DNA from: Paragonimus westermani
Taxonomy: Eukaryota > Platyhelminthes > Trematoda > Plagiorchiida > Troglotrematidae
Assembly (NCBI GenBank): GCA_008508345.1
Contig: QNGE01000141.1
Span: 344,708-408,707 of the forward strand
Length of the DNA stretch: 64,000 bases
Reading direction: 5' to 3'
The position numbers and the translations under genes are program-made. Each line of letters begins with the position of its first letter. The first letter of the stretch is position 1. Of the stretch, positions 1 through 13,560 are shown piece after piece. The notes beneath the pieces were generated by a model. That model was not told the DNA's origin. It did no database searches and worked only from the letters and a program-made list of their open reading frames with translations.

Positions 1-3000
1 TCTAGTCACTGTTTTCATATTTATTGTGTTGTAATTAGCCTGTTGATCAAACACAGAAAACAAGTGTTGTTCCCTACTCTGTCGTTCTCATAACTTAATT
101 CTCTTGGTATCACCAGTGGGTCAGTGATTGTGTGTCAGAGTTTTATGTTGGTTCAACCCATCACAACCTTCTCTCCGCGTATGTTTAGTGGAGAATGGAC
201 GCCACAATCAAGTATGCTCGTCTTTAAATTACTCCGCACCGTGTAACTGCGGTACTGTTTGTCAACCAGATAGATCTGTTGGGTGCTACTCGACTGAGGA
301 ATGGCCAGGTGGGATGACATGATACAAAGATATGCAATGGATAACAAATGTCACTCACATGGAATCGTGACTACATTTGGAATTAAAATGTCGCACCACC
401 CCGGGGCTCCGAACAAATGGCTCTACCAGGAAATTTGGGACAAATTCCGTGATGAAGATATGTTTGCAACAGCGCGATGGTTACATCTTACACACATGCA
501 TTATTTTAGTCGTTTTGTGTTGATCCTCTTCTCCGCCGAAACCTGCAGCGATCGGATGACAGACGAGATTGGTTTTGGCCAACAGAAAGTTAAAAAAGGC
601 AATGCATGCGTGTTCAGAACCTAACCCTTATATCATCCATTTGATTACACTTAAACTGTTATGTTCTTCATCCTTAAGTATAAAGTTTATCTGCGAACAG
701 AATGACTCTTTTTAGAATTTTGCAACCAAAACTTTGGCTTATTAAAAACATTCAACCAAATTTATGCAGCGAACTTTTCCCAATATTTATCCAGAGAGTA
801 GAATATTCGCAAGAGAAGCACACTCCTACCAGCCAGCGTTGCTAACGATAGGTTTGACGACAGTCTTTTTGTAACTGTTTTGGTGGGCGCTAGTCTACTC
901 TTGCTCGTTGTTAAACATGACGTAGCTCTGCATCCCATCTGTCTTGATTTTCTAAAACTCGATGCTGTTAACTGAGCCATCAGTTCAGTTTATCAGTGCG
1001 TTCTGAAGGGAAATGCCAAAGGCTTCCATTTTTCATCAGAGGCTATTAATAAGTGATTGGTCAAACATGGCTAATTGATTTGATTGTACATCAGGTATCC
1101 TGTGTGTTGTTACCCCAGCAACAATAGGCGCAGCAACAGCACCCAGGACTGACTGACTGACAGCCGTGCACACTAATAGTTACATACCGGTGTACAGTGT
1201 GCAGTCGACTATCCAGTCAATTTATGCTGTGCATAGATCACACCAATGTGTGGGGAATTATCTGTTCAGTAGTTGCGGGTTATCAGTTTTCGTTGTGCCG
1301 ACATTCTCATTTGGTGTGTACGAGCTCCGCAAAAGGCATATCCGTTAATGGGCTGGCGTTGCAAGTGGGTTGCTGGGTTAAGGGCAGTAGAACTGACACT
1401 ACTGTCCAAATATGTCCTTACTGAGGAATGACTATCTTACCGAGGTTCAGTATCATCCAAACTGCCACTATGTGTGTATGGCTGTTCTTGCAGTATGCAC
1501 CCATTAAAATACAACAAAACCGAGCGAGAGCGAGTACTTACCAATCACATGTGATCCGCGTAGATTCATTACTCCTAAACCTGTTAAATCATCGTACAGC
1601 GAAAGATGTTTTGGATCAAAGGTAAAAACCAAGTTATCTCCTTCTAGCTGACAGTTTGTTCTAGCCGTGCAACACTCGTTACCAAAAGATCGCTCTTCGG
1701 TTTGTTATGGTCAGTTGGAAAAGTGCGCTTCAGATTAGACATGAGTGATAAAAATCGACCACTTTTGTCTACTTGTAAGCGTGCAACTAGATTTCACACA
1801 AGCGCCCATCCTTTTTGTAAACATCGGTGCTCTAGATGATAAAAGCAGCCTCTTCGAACCATAATTCAATGCTCACAAAACCGTTAACACGTAAGAGGTA
1901 AGCGCGTTATTAACCCTAAGGATTCCGTATTTTTGTAACGCAAATTTACTTTGCTTCCCATCTGATGAGAGCAATTTTTTGGTCTTGGCGTCTGTAAACA
2001 CATTGTGCGGTTATATCCTTCCACGTTCTGAAGACAGAGTCATCTTTACTTCAACAGGCAAGAGGGAAATGTCAAGTAGATAATGAGTATCTTATCACTT
2101 TGAATGGGTAAAAAATGAAGGACTGCCAAATTTGTGTAGCCCTTTCCAAAGTTATCTAACTTATCCCATTCTAAACCATTGGACACAAAACAGATAACAC
2201 CGCTTAAAGGACAGGGAAATAGATGAGAAAGTAATGAATAATAATTGTTATGGAAAAATGCGACAGTGAGTAACACAAACTCTAACGTGGTGTGAAAGCA
2301 AATAGGTTTTCAACGTGGAAACCTAAGCAAACCCACGCCGTGTGTAACACAGATGATATTGCATTCTTAATTGAACAATGACAATCGGTAGTCAGTGTGT
2401 TACCTGAAACGTTATTGCCACACAAGATTGTTTATCGAATAGCTGGAACTTCCTTATCACACGCGGAAAAGGCTTTGGTGAGTATTTTAGGTTCCACTCT
2501 GTAGACGTCATTACAGCCCAAGGTTACTATCAAATCTTCTTCTACAATGGAAACATCATACCCGTAAAGTTTGCCGTCCTTCACATCGCTGATTAGTGAA
2601 ATTTTATCTCATAACCGTTTCATGGCTCCGTTGTCACAGATGCAGTTGATTACCAGGGAGATCTATGAATGACGTATGTTAGTCTAACTTTTACAGATGA
2701 TCCGGCGTCTGATCAACACCACTGTCAACAGTCATCCGATAGAAGGTGTGCGCAAACACTTCTGAACAAGAAGCGTGCCTAAGGCGGCTCAGTAGCTGAT
2801 GGTCCTCCAACTCCTAGTTAATCGTTCTGTTGAAGTATAACTTGCATTGCATGATAAAACGGTTCCTTTGTAAACAGTTTGGCAGTTCTTTTCAGACATT
2901 CGATATTTGCCTTTCTGACTTAAATGACAACTTAACGTGGGCTGGCGGTGCAACATTTTACAACTCGTTTACGCTTGGCCACTTGAAGTGAACTGCCGCA

Positions 3001-5216
3001 CTTCCGTTTCTACAATCTTTCATCCCGTACTCCGCCGCTTGTTCGCCAACACAATTATTTTCATACATTCTGATGTTAGTTATCTCGCTGTTAACAATCT
3101 CTTTGTCATTACAGGGATTTCGTCATTAACCATGAGACGATCCCTCATCCACTTATAGAAATTATAAGTTTTTACAGTTCTCTCACTTTTGGCAAATAAT
3201 GGTCTACAGACTCCTTTTGACGAAAATTCCTTTGAAAAGGCGATAACCTTGAAACTTTGAAATTGTCTGGCCACTACAATACTCCAATTTTACCACTTAC
3301 TATACTCAGTTCATTCTTTTCTTTATAATCAACAGAGGTCACATTCTTGAACTCGTGAGTACCACCGTCTCAAACTCTTTTTTGAAACACAGCCGGTAGG
3401 TATCCTTTCCATCTCCACGAACAGTGAGGTCACCTAACAACGGTACCACGTCTGCTAGACTGCGAGAAGTTGGCTGCCGTCCTTCATATACAACTACACC
3501 TGAATACCTGATTAGCTGATTGCAACTTGTTCTGTGGGCTCTTTTGTGTGAAACCATGTCGCATAGTTGGTTAGTGCGTCAAATGTAGCACAAGGACAAG
3601 TGCGCGAGCCGCGTACACCGATTCTAGTCCATCAAAGAAATAAAATTAATCAGTTCAATGTTTATTATTGAGTGGTACTCATGTGGCATCCTGAAAGGCC
3701 AGCTCGTAATTGTTTCCCATGACCTTGACTCAAAGGTTCCGGCTGTTTAAAGCACAAGTTGTGTAATCAGAAACTCTGGCAAACACATTTGACGTAGCAG
3801 CTGATTACGGCCCTGATTGGTCAGCACTGACACGTGAGTTTGCCTGAAGTAGCGTTAGCTTGGCTACTGATTGATTGCAGGTACCCTAACGACGGAAATG
3901 CTCCAGTGCACTTACTGTACGGTAATCAAAAAAACTTCTAATTTGTTGCAGCTCAAACAATAGAATCTGTCCAACAGAGAAAAACTTCCCGGTGGTAAAT
4001 TGGCAACACACCGGAATGCAATATGCTGAGTTAGGCCCGAGTATCTTCAGTGTATCACAACAAATGTATCCAGGATAATTTATTTACAGCCACTTCGAAA
4101 CTAAGTCGGAGATAAGATGCATGAGAAACTATTAATTGGGATGCTAGAGAGGACGGTTTGCTCACAACATGGTTCAGTCATGTGATATATCGGATACCTG
4201 CATGTTACACCAAGGACCACCCGGGGTGCCATCATAACACCACAATGCAGTTCGGAAGCCCATGAGGCTATCAATTTGTGTGACCATCAACATTTTCAAG
4301 GCTGATTATTTCAGTTTCACGGATGCTCTCCTCGTTACTTCTGTAATAAAGTTTCCTGCGCTCTTTAACTAAATCCACGAACGCGCCAACGTCGTGTGGT
4401 TGTTATCAAATTTCTCCTACCCGGTCATATTCGCTGAGTCCTTCCAACATTATTGACCTCCCGTCGTTAAAATGAAGCAACAACTGATCCCCTGACCTAA
4501 ACCGAAGGTGGACAAAGAAAACGAGTAGCACACGAACCGTTTATTCAGCGGATCGACGTGTACAATATTTCTCAACGACAAAAACACTCGTAAATCCCCC
4601 CGAAGAAGCAGGTCGCTACAACGAATTCATACGTACGAAGCAGATTATGTGCTAGATGACATATCGAAGACTACCTACATATTTTTTTCGATTGCTTTGA
4701 TGAATTAGAGTAGTCGAAAGCCTAAGAACAACGAATTGTTATTGTATTTTAACCAAAACTGTTGATGCGTGGTCGTGACACAAAGCGGCCAACCGGTAGG
4801 CCAGAACAACGTGAAAAGAAACTGTCTACTGTCCGTATAAAATTTAAATGCTACCTTTTTCTATGTGCACTGCTTCCAAATAACCGTTTCAAAACAGCAT
4901 CATCAGGGTTATACATAGAATAATTGGAATAACGGCAACGTGAGTGAGAATATGAACGAACTGACAAACAGGTTTTCTATTCTACCTGGAAGTCACATGG
5001 AATACCTCTCTTCGAAGACATTATTTTCAACTCCAACGTCAATACTATAGTGCGAGGGTGATAAATCACAAACCGTGTTAATTAGCTTACAGTAGGCTGG
5101 GTTGAACTGGACGAGTTATGTTGTCTCGACCGTCCAGTTTAGAAGCAAAAACTGCGCTCCATCTTGCCTGAAGATCATACAGTGATAACCGATGAACAAA
5201 CTGTAGCAGCTGGTAT

Positions 5217-5408
5217 TTATGAATGGCAAGCTCTTTGCCACCGTGCACACGGACTCATTTTATACACTTCCGTGATGAAGACTGTAATTTTCCAAAGCAA
5301 TGTAGATATACGGGGGTCCAATGCTTCCCCTGAAGATTGTTTGGACAAAGCAGATTCGTGGTCAGTGAAAGCCATGTTCACCGGGATAACACGTTGCTTG
5401 CCCAACAC
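5217..5408 (-). pseudogene. Possible LINE reverse-transcriptase fragment
   Basis: Open minus-strand stretch with LGKQRVIPVNMAFTDHESAL, reminiscent of the RT motif xxVAFIDxxSAFD that carries the first catalytic Asp. Nothing clearly recognisable before or after it. Weak. Confidence 0.25.
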
Positions 5409-5706
5409 TGTCCGGGTGTCTTTTAGATTAGTATTCGTTATGAAATTGACATTATAGGAATGCTGTCATGCATGACGAACATTGAAACCGAGCACGTTCA
5501 ATTGCTCGTTCAAATGTGGAACTGAGTAACAATCAAACGACTTACCCAAATACTTAACAGTAGTCACCTCGTGAGGATTTCAACAACTTTCGAAAGATTT
5601 CCATTCATACCTACCATACAGACTGCGATGTTCGCAAATAATCTGTCACTGTGTAGACACACACTGTCCCAAAGTTGTTGTACCTATAACCAATAAAATA
5701 CAAGGC

Positions 5707-5820
5707 AAGTGTAAAAAGTTCTATACACATGCCGCTCGTGTGCAACTCTTTGAAACGGCAAGTGTTTGTCACTTCAAACAGTCGCATTCCAGCGGCATGT
5801 GTATTAAACTTTTTGCACCT
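5707..5820. repeat. Long imperfect hairpin (114 nt)
   Basis: The left arm starting at 5707 (AAGTGTAAAAAGTT, then 14 bases ATACACATGCCGCT) is matched by the inverted right arm ending at 5820. In the outer 30 positions 26 are Watson-Crick pairs, including a 14-bp perfect run (5723-5736 with 5791-5804), and one mismatch is a G-U. Pairing continues more loosely inward (CTTTGAA/TTCAAA) to a terminal AAGTG/CACTT hairpin. This could be a foldback element or a hairpin RNA precursor; neither is proven. Confidence 0.7.
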
Positions 5821-6539
5821 GTCTCGCATTCTACTGCCTTTTGGCGACTACTAATATGCGGTAATCAAGAATCATCTCATCCAGTATAATAAGAACACAA
5901 AAACAGCGCAAGTATTATCAAATTAAGAGGCATAAAAACGGGCTTTGTCTATAAAACGGCGACCAACCACCCTATCTGGCATACCACGTATTTCATGCAA
6001 ATATTGAGGTGTCTGCAGTAGATAATTGAAACAACAAGCAATATCTCCTTCTGTGTGTGGCACTCTAATACAACTTTCACATGACTAGAGACTGATTATT
6101 TTAGCCGTTTCCAGACACAAACAGAGTGACTTGAACGTTCTGTATGGGTGTATTCATGCATAGGTAGGCATTTTATTCAAACTGAATGCAGTATTGATGC
6201 TGTCGAAGCAATTTCTGTCATTATTTGCAGGGTTGGTAAGCACCTCAAAGTCTCCTGCTTGTGTTTTCAAAAATATCTGTTCTCATATAACAGCTATACT
6301 GCTATGGGTATAACTACGTTCTGCCCCTTTACTACACTGCTAAAACTGATATGAGGTCACGTGAGACCGAGCAACTTTTGAATAGTAGTCAATATGCTGT
6401 TCATGAAGAATCGGTCGAAGTCCATGCATACAGTTAGCCTTGTTACAGCTTCAGCTATTTCCGATTATTGAATCTTCAACGGTCGACAGAATTACTTTGG
6501 TGGCGTACATCCGGGTTTCACAATTGGATTCTGGAGTTT

Positions 6540-7290
6540 TCCGCAACCTCAATAAGGCGACATTATGCACCTCTAATATGGTTGATTGAACTGAAGATAA
6601 CATGCAATTTGATTCCGTGATCGGGTTTGGTTAGGTGGACCATAATTTTTCCGAATTATCTGTTGCCGATCTGCCGTTAAGTAGGTGGGCTAAATCTTGC
6701 GTATTCTCTCGTGAGAACGCGTAGGTAGGTGACCAATATATCCCGGTTTATGGAATCCAGAGAACGTGAATGCCTAATCTAGTAACACTGGCAGTCACCG
6801 TATCATGGGGTTGAGGACTTATATTTTTCTCAAAGGTGAGAAACGTTGTTTGGAAAGCAAATAACAGGAATGTTGAGTCTGGCATTCAACATTCCACGCG
6901 GATCTCTACGGTTGTCCAAATGGTGCATACAAACAGTTATTTGTCCAGCAAACGTTTAATCTTCACGTGGCTCTAGGTGTTATATGGTAAGGCATAAGAA
7001 CTTATTTGGATAGCGCAAATTGATTACTGCGATAATTTGTGTTCTATCCTGACTGTATCACCAATGCAAAGGTTGTCAATTTCACGGCACATACATATTG
7101 CTGAACTACGCCTCTGTTTCACTGATATCAGGTTTGGGACAAAAATATATGGTCTATCTCGAGCGCGTTTTCTGTGCACGCCATTGTGATGTAATACTTC
7201 ACGACCTCTCAGTAGTAATACAATGAAAGTGGTTAAAGTTCTGTTTGGTTTTGTTTCCAAGTCACAATCTGGTGAGTCTCGTACACCATA
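6540..7290 (-). mobile_element. Penelope-like retroelement relic (RT end to GIY-YIG)
   Basis: Reading the minus strand gives, in PLE order, the late RT region (7260-7024: GVHRK, PYIF, LISVKQRRS, NLCIGDTVRIE), a linker resembling LPFxGD followed by MLNARLN (about 6900-6850), and a decayed GIY-YIG region (YIGHLPTRSHERIRK, about 6760-6700). Full PLEs encode a reverse transcriptase joined to this endonuclease and prime on chromosomal ends or nicks. The RT core is absent and stops and frame changes interrupt the rest. Limits are approximate. Confidence 0.6.
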
Positions 7291-10200
7291 GAAAGTAAGG
7301 CATGAACAGTTGTGTTAACACCTACCATACAGGACACAATCTGCCTATTGCATACATACAACGCATTTTTCAATCAATCTCCTCAGTTCACTGGCTGCAA
7401 CATTTCACAGACGTTGCTTAGCGTTGTCTGTTTGCTCACATGTGACAAGAATATGGTACATTATAAAACGGAAAACTTTGACGAGCTTTAATTATCCATT
7501 TTTTGATTCAATAAACTAGACAACCAATTGTTTGTTTTAAGAACATCATAAATCTTGGGTAGAGTGCAGAATATACGAAACAATTTGTATTACTCATCCA
7601 TTCGGTCAATGGATAAATGAAAATTACATTGCCGGACCGAACCACTCTATACACTTTCATCAGTCGCATTACGCACAAAAGGTACACTACATAAATTCGC
7701 ATGAAAATCAAACATTTACAAACCAAAGAACACGTTGTGTATAGCTTGCATGTGTATATCAACCTAAATGATTTTTTACTGAAATCTTCCACCGTTAATT
7801 TTTTCAAGTTATACGACTAATGAGGATGCTGGAAATGAATTCGCTCCATTTAATACTTGTTCTTTATTTAGATAACTTAATCAGATTTGAATACAAGACG
7901 AAAGCGTACATATGTAATTGCAATTATAGCACGAAACCGAAATGGAACTTGGAAAAGAGGACAGTAAGATTGGTTTGTATTAATTTATTTTTGAACAGTG
8001 TAGTGAATACTAAACAAGCAATTCACGAATAACCAAAAAAGCACGTTTTTATATAAGAACTATGTACAATAATCCTGGATGTACAAATTCAGGGGCAAAA
8101 GGTTTACACAAATGTTACATCTCACTTTAGAGAAAGAGCCCTTCCGATGAATGTTGAATGAAGTCACTACCGTCAGTCTGCAGAAGTACAGTTCTGGGAA
8201 TGGCAGGTGCGTTGTAAAATAACGTACGTAAACGCAACAAGTTTTGCTCATAGCGTGTAACTTTCTTTAGTAGTATCAGAAATTACTCCGGGAGTCACCA
8301 AGTCTCTAGCAGTATATTGTGAAAGTGGCAAAGCTGGCTAGGGCTGCAGGAAAAGCCACATTGTACTTTCGGAATGGGTTGAGGAAGTTTGCTAAACGAG
8401 CGACATATTCATCAAAAATTGTAGTATATATATTAGAAAAACAGTCGTTGTGGGTGACGAACTAGTGAATTGGTAATCACAGCAGTATAATCTGTAGACT
8501 GTCTTGCAAGTGTGGATAATGCAACGAAGAAAGAGGTCAGGTGTATCTAGTTGGTTTTCGAGTGAGAGAGCACAAAACAACAGGATAAGATCAGAAAACT
8601 ATCCGAGTGCTCTAGAGTAGGGTGTATGAACTCGTTGACACCGTGGTGTATGATATTTCTGGGCCACACTACCCGACTGTTTCACTCTAGCGTCAGCCAG
8701 CCACCGCGAACCGTGACAGACTGGAACTGACTGCCGATACTTAGCAGTGACATTCAAACAGGAAAAGTGAATTCTGACTTGGCAAAAGCCGATATGCCTC
8801 TGATGAAGTGTGTTGCTGCAGTTGTTTTAAAACCAACCAGTGATTTATGGAGGGTTACATTCTAGGAACTTTCTCTGTGACTGAAGCGAGCGGTTTTCAA
8901 ATTAAAGAAAGTTGAGAGAGAGCGGAATGGCCTAGTGACAAAATCTTCTTATCTATTATTTAATTGCAACTCACAGGAGCGTTGACAAGCTATGGTTTTT
9001 CTATGAATTTCAAGTGTAAGACAGAATAATGTGCACCTTAGTATTCCATGATCAAAACTTGGTATACTGTAGGTTGTGGAGGTGCTTAGAGTGGTCTACA
9101 CTTCACCGGCTAGTACATCCGTAAGGTCGAAAGAGAGGTTCACCAACTAAAGTCATATTATAAATAAAGCGGGTATACATTTTGTATGAAAACCAATCCA
9201 CAGAATTAATTCTTAAACCAAAATCAACATTCTCCATTCTTTTCCCCCCCACAAAACGTGAGGGGCAAGATCTCACTGTGTTTGGAACAACCATATCTGA
9301 GGCTCACTGAACACTCAGTTTCTGCGCCCATGTTGAGATAGACCTTGTGATCCATCTTCGGTGATATTTTTAAACAAGTGATTCTAGCTACAAGGTGGAA
9401 CATGTTCCGACATTTTACCCCTTGAACATATCACATGTCGAATAGTATGGACGGGATCCCTTTTACGTAGACCACTGTCTTCTCAAATGTTCAGTTATCA
9501 GCATGTCTGTTGAATTTTTCACATGAAAACATCTAGAGCCATTAACACGTGTCTCTTGTCAAGTGCTAATTTACAACCACTAGTTTGTAATAAGTTTACA
9601 ATAATGGAGTTCAGCTCTAGTTCAACCCTAGTTTACTCACCAAAATAAACTCGACAGTGTGGTGAAATCACTATTTCACGCGTTTCCTAATTTTCAGACC
9701 CAATTCCGTTGGTTGGAACCTAAAAAGCACCGCTGACACTAGTCCCAAAGAAAAGCGGAGGATGACTTGGTGACAGAAAAGGTGGCCAATCACAGCCTTC
9801 CAAGTACGAAGTAGGAGCACTGTCATGCAACAAATAGCAGCCACCCAGCTGTGATTTGGGCGGGTTAAGCGCAACCTGTCTATACTGGATGCATTCCGCT
9901 GGCTCAACTATAGAATGCTTCTGCTGGTGAGGTTTTAAACTTCACTTTGCTTGTAGTCTGTTAGAGTTCAACACAGTATTGTACTATGACAGCCACCATG
10001 CAAATATCCAGTTGAATGATTCTATCCGTTACATCAGAAGTCAAAAAATCCGACGGCCGGAATAACAAAGAAAACCAGCTCGCCAGGTGCACCTTCACCA
10101 AGCCACTATGTGGTACAAGTGAATATGTCATAATAAGAGGAGTGACCTGAAATCTCTAGCTGTAAGTTGCAGATTCAACCTGATGTGGCTCTACTCAATA

Positions 10201-12289
10201 AGTGACTACCTCTCATCGAAAGAGTCGCGGTCTATCTGGTTTGAGCCGGAGTACTGCCTTCTGACCGACTGGCCCCGTTTGCGCTCACATGCCGTGTGCA
10301 CTTTTGCCCGGGTTGTTTGCGGCCGATGGTTTCTGTTGAGGGTTTTTGCTCGCCATTCCTCGTCCGCTGATCCGATCTCGTCCAGCTTTGGTTATTTCGG
10401 TGGCCCGTGTTGTCTGCCATTTACCCGCTTTTTGACGTACCTCATTGCTGCTTTGAGGTATTTCACCGAGAGCTGGGATACACATCTCCGATTTGGTAGT
10501 CCACTGCAACATAACTTCTGTAAATAATCATGGCAAAACTCAAAACAAATGTTACATGTAGTATGCGAAGTTTTGTAAAGCGTTGATCGATCCGAAAGAA
10601 ATCTGCTAGAAACAAGCATGCTTGGACAGTGAAATCATCAGTGTCCAAAACATCGAACGGAGATATGTGGTCAATTTTCACTCCCACTGATCCAAAAAAC
10701 TATGTGACTAGCAGAACTATCCGCAAGACCACTTCATTTTCATTCTGAAAACATCAATAAAACGGGTGGTTTAATATTTATGGTTTAATATTAAAAAACG
10801 GTTCTGGTGCATCCACCCTTCGGACGCCCTCCATAGGATACCGTGAATACAGTGTTACACTATTCCTATGAATAATTAGCCACCAAGACGTCCATCGGTA
10901 ACAGGTCACCTTAACGATTCACTGTGACTATCTGTCTAACAGGATCCACTTTTCCTAGCTAATGGAAGTTCACATGTAATCATATATTGTGAGATCGGTA
11001 TGCTAAGACACAACAAGCGCGCAACGTTATCCAATCATTGTTTTAGCTTAACAGCTTGGTTTACATTGAATGTGATCTGTTCCGACACATACGAGGAAGA
11101 ATAAAGACAAAAATCCAACCGTCAGTTACGTGGCGTAATTCATTTCAGGAGAGAATACTTATAAATATCAGGGTGGATTATGATAGTTTTGACTCGCGAG
11201 TTGTTACTCCTGTAAAAAGTGTACTACTTTTTTTCATATACACGATGCCTCGCCTGAACAATCGTCCTAAAAGTATCTGGTGGCAGATATGTGATTTACT
11301 GGGTTTTTTCCGAGTTAATGCGAGCGGCAATTGTAAGTACTGACCAGCAGTCTTACCATTCTGATACGGACGGCGATCTACACCGTCACGGCCAATTATT
11401 GTGATACTTTTGGACTGTTTTATTTTGGGCGTACTGAAAATAAACTATCGTGAAGACGTACAGTTGCACAACACTGACAGGTACACACATTTTCTGGAAT
11501 CATTCGGTTTAGATAAAACAATTTAAGAACAACGTGATCAAAACATGTTTATATCGTGGCAAGACGATCCCACATATTTCATCACTGGTCTGCCTATCTC
11601 ACATGTTTTGGTGGCAATAAAAATGAACCGAATCTCCTCGTGCGTAACGGGGAGATCACGCTGCTTATGTTGTGTTACACAAACACAAGTAGTACGGCCT
11701 GCTAAACATTTTCGTGAAGGATGCTGTCCAAGTTAAACGGAACTGAAAGCATTGGTCAGTACACTGCTGTGACAACCACAGGAACTATAGTTTAGCCTAT
11801 TCAAGGTCAAAGCACATCTTAATAACATGATACGTGTACATGACAATTAATATCGGGAAAATCTGCTCTGCTGCCCAAATCACTTTTCAACAGAGTGGCC
11901 ACAAAAATTTAAGCATTCGGGTAATGACGCTACCGACCTTCTGACAAGCCACTGCTTACACAACGGTGACATATCAATTGTCTAAGTAATAGAACTTGCC
12001 CGCGCTTATCACTCTCCGTGTCTGAAAATTTTCTTCACAGAAGACGGGTTCATTTGGAACATCTCAGCTCAAAAAAGAAATGCACCAGTCAACAAGATGA
12101 TGCTGCAGATTGATGAGACCGTTGCCGCCCAATTGACAGAACCCAGCAGTTTGTGGACTTGAGCATTGAATAACACTCCCAAGGTGAATGTATTCAAGAA
12201 TTTTATAATCCTACTTTACTTGAATACCAGTGCATTCCACATTTCGTGCGGCCACTTCCACCTCACGCTGGCTAAATATTTAACAGTTG
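7291..12289. other. No supported gene
   Basis: Short, unassigned open frames. 10232-10530 is noticeably richer in G+C than its surroundings and is open in several frames at once, but no domain is recognisable. Confidence 0.5.
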
Positions 12290-13560
12290 ACTGATACTAA
12301 AAGCCAGCTGCATGCTCTATGTGATGGCAGACTTAGTCTACAATGACAAAACCCCAAATATACTATCTTCCGATGAACTTTGACTGTCTGCACTTCCTGG
12401 TCTATTGTGTCTTTAAAGCAAATCTTCACTGCTGTGCTAATCAGGCAGCGGACGAGGTTTCATCTTTGCTTTAATGATACAAAACTATTAAAACTTGTAT
12501 ATTAACTGGTCCACGTTGATTTACGATGAACGGAGCGTTGTATACCACCATCCAGACGCCCAATGAATTTTTATTTCAGAAAATGGAACAAGTTTTTTGA
12601 ATCCATTTCACAAGTAAACGTGATAGCGGGGTGTGTTTTATTGAATGAGTGGACGACATCCGGTAAGTCATTCTCAGACCTCATTGGAACGAAAATACCC
12701 CTTACGTACCGTCGGCAGAGGCAGAGGTTGCTAACAGACTAGCAGAGTTGTTGATGTTCGAGCGTGCTCGTGAAAAAAACGTTATTAGTGGGCAAAACAG
12801 GGACTCCATTGCGAACCAATCAGTCGGACAATAGAATATGCTATTAAGTTGAGGGTACATTGTAGAAGCAGTCGTTCCAACACAAGTGTCCGAATGCTGA
12901 AGTGAATGCGCGATTGGTCAATATTTTCACAGACGAAATTGACGGTCTTAAACAGAAAGACATTTGTGGATAACGAACCACTGTCTAGCTAACACATGTT
13001 CTGCCCGTTCGTATCGAAGTCCTCTATGCGAATAACACAATCAAGCTTGTCTCCTAGGTTGTGTGTACATAGCTGCTGGGGAATAGGTTCAATTTGTTGT
13101 GCTAACCACGTTGCTGTTCTGCGGTAAGGGGAACTTAATACATCAACAAGAAACCTGAAAGAATAATTTGGCTTAATAAGTTGGGGTGGACCGTATAGAC
13201 GAGGAGTGATAGAGCCAGTCGACTTAAGTTGTTTGAACTGTGTCTGTAACTGATCCTTGTTGAAAAGGTCGCTTCAGATTACCTACCATTTAGCCCTCGA
13301 TCAGAATTGTGCTAACATTCTACCAAGGTAGTCTTTCCTATCTGCAATAGCTACAACTGCACCTTTGTCGGAAGTTTCGTGAGGATACCTTCACGTTCGT
13401 CGAGAGCTCTCAAGCCTTGGGGGTATTCAGGAGCGGTAAGGTTATTATGGGCGAACTGTTTGCTGTTACTGATGGCAACAGCTCAGGAGATCTCATCTGA
13501 TTTGCCCGCAATGAAGTTTAAAGCGGGGGTCAATTTACATGTGTAATTCTAGGGAATTTC
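12290..13560 (-). mobile_element. Penelope-like retroelement relic: most of the reverse transcriptase
   Basis: Longest RT stretch in the window, minus strand. From upstream: YPQGLRALDERE and AIADRKDYLGRMLAQF (about 13430-13310, N-terminal RT region); an uninterrupted 71-codon run at 13204-12992 starting PRLYGPP, through SSPYRR and ending RIEDFDTNGQNMC; a stop at 12989-12991 just before the SLDVxSLF position; then, in shifted frames, KTVNFVCENI, LLLQCT, the YRQTDGxAMGSPL motif as YCPTDWFAMESLFCPL (about 12830-12780), a decayed YVDD (RYVRGIFVP, about 12690) and RSVHRKSTWTS, LVRCL, DTI (about 12540-12370). The catalytic aspartates are lost and several frameshifts are present. The GIY-YIG end was not found below 12.29 kb. 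Confidence 0.8.

Larger units (their letters stand above)
1..6539. other. No supported gene
   Basis: Only short open frames on both strands, none linked to a family, apart from the weak LINE-like fragment near 5.2-5.4 kb and the hairpin at 5.7 kb. Probably intergenic DNA or very old repeats. Confidence 0.5.

Noticed and set aside
128..330. Possible GIY-YIG-like stretch (CNCGTVCQPDRSVGC) at the left edge
   Set aside because: CxCG and DRSV match the PLE endonuclease order, but YIG is missing, and neither the linker before nor the TGH segment after it could be found.
1148..1163. GACT tandem repeat
   Set aside because: Only a few units; no evidence of a functional or expanded microsatellite.
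1955..1990. CTGATGAGAGC, hammerhead-like start
   Set aside because: No GAAA core and no helix I partner follow.
9671..9907. Minus-strand open frame with WVAAICCMTVLLLRTWKAV
   Set aside because: Looks membrane-like, but a single short hydrophobic stretch in non-coding-type sequence; no family recognised.
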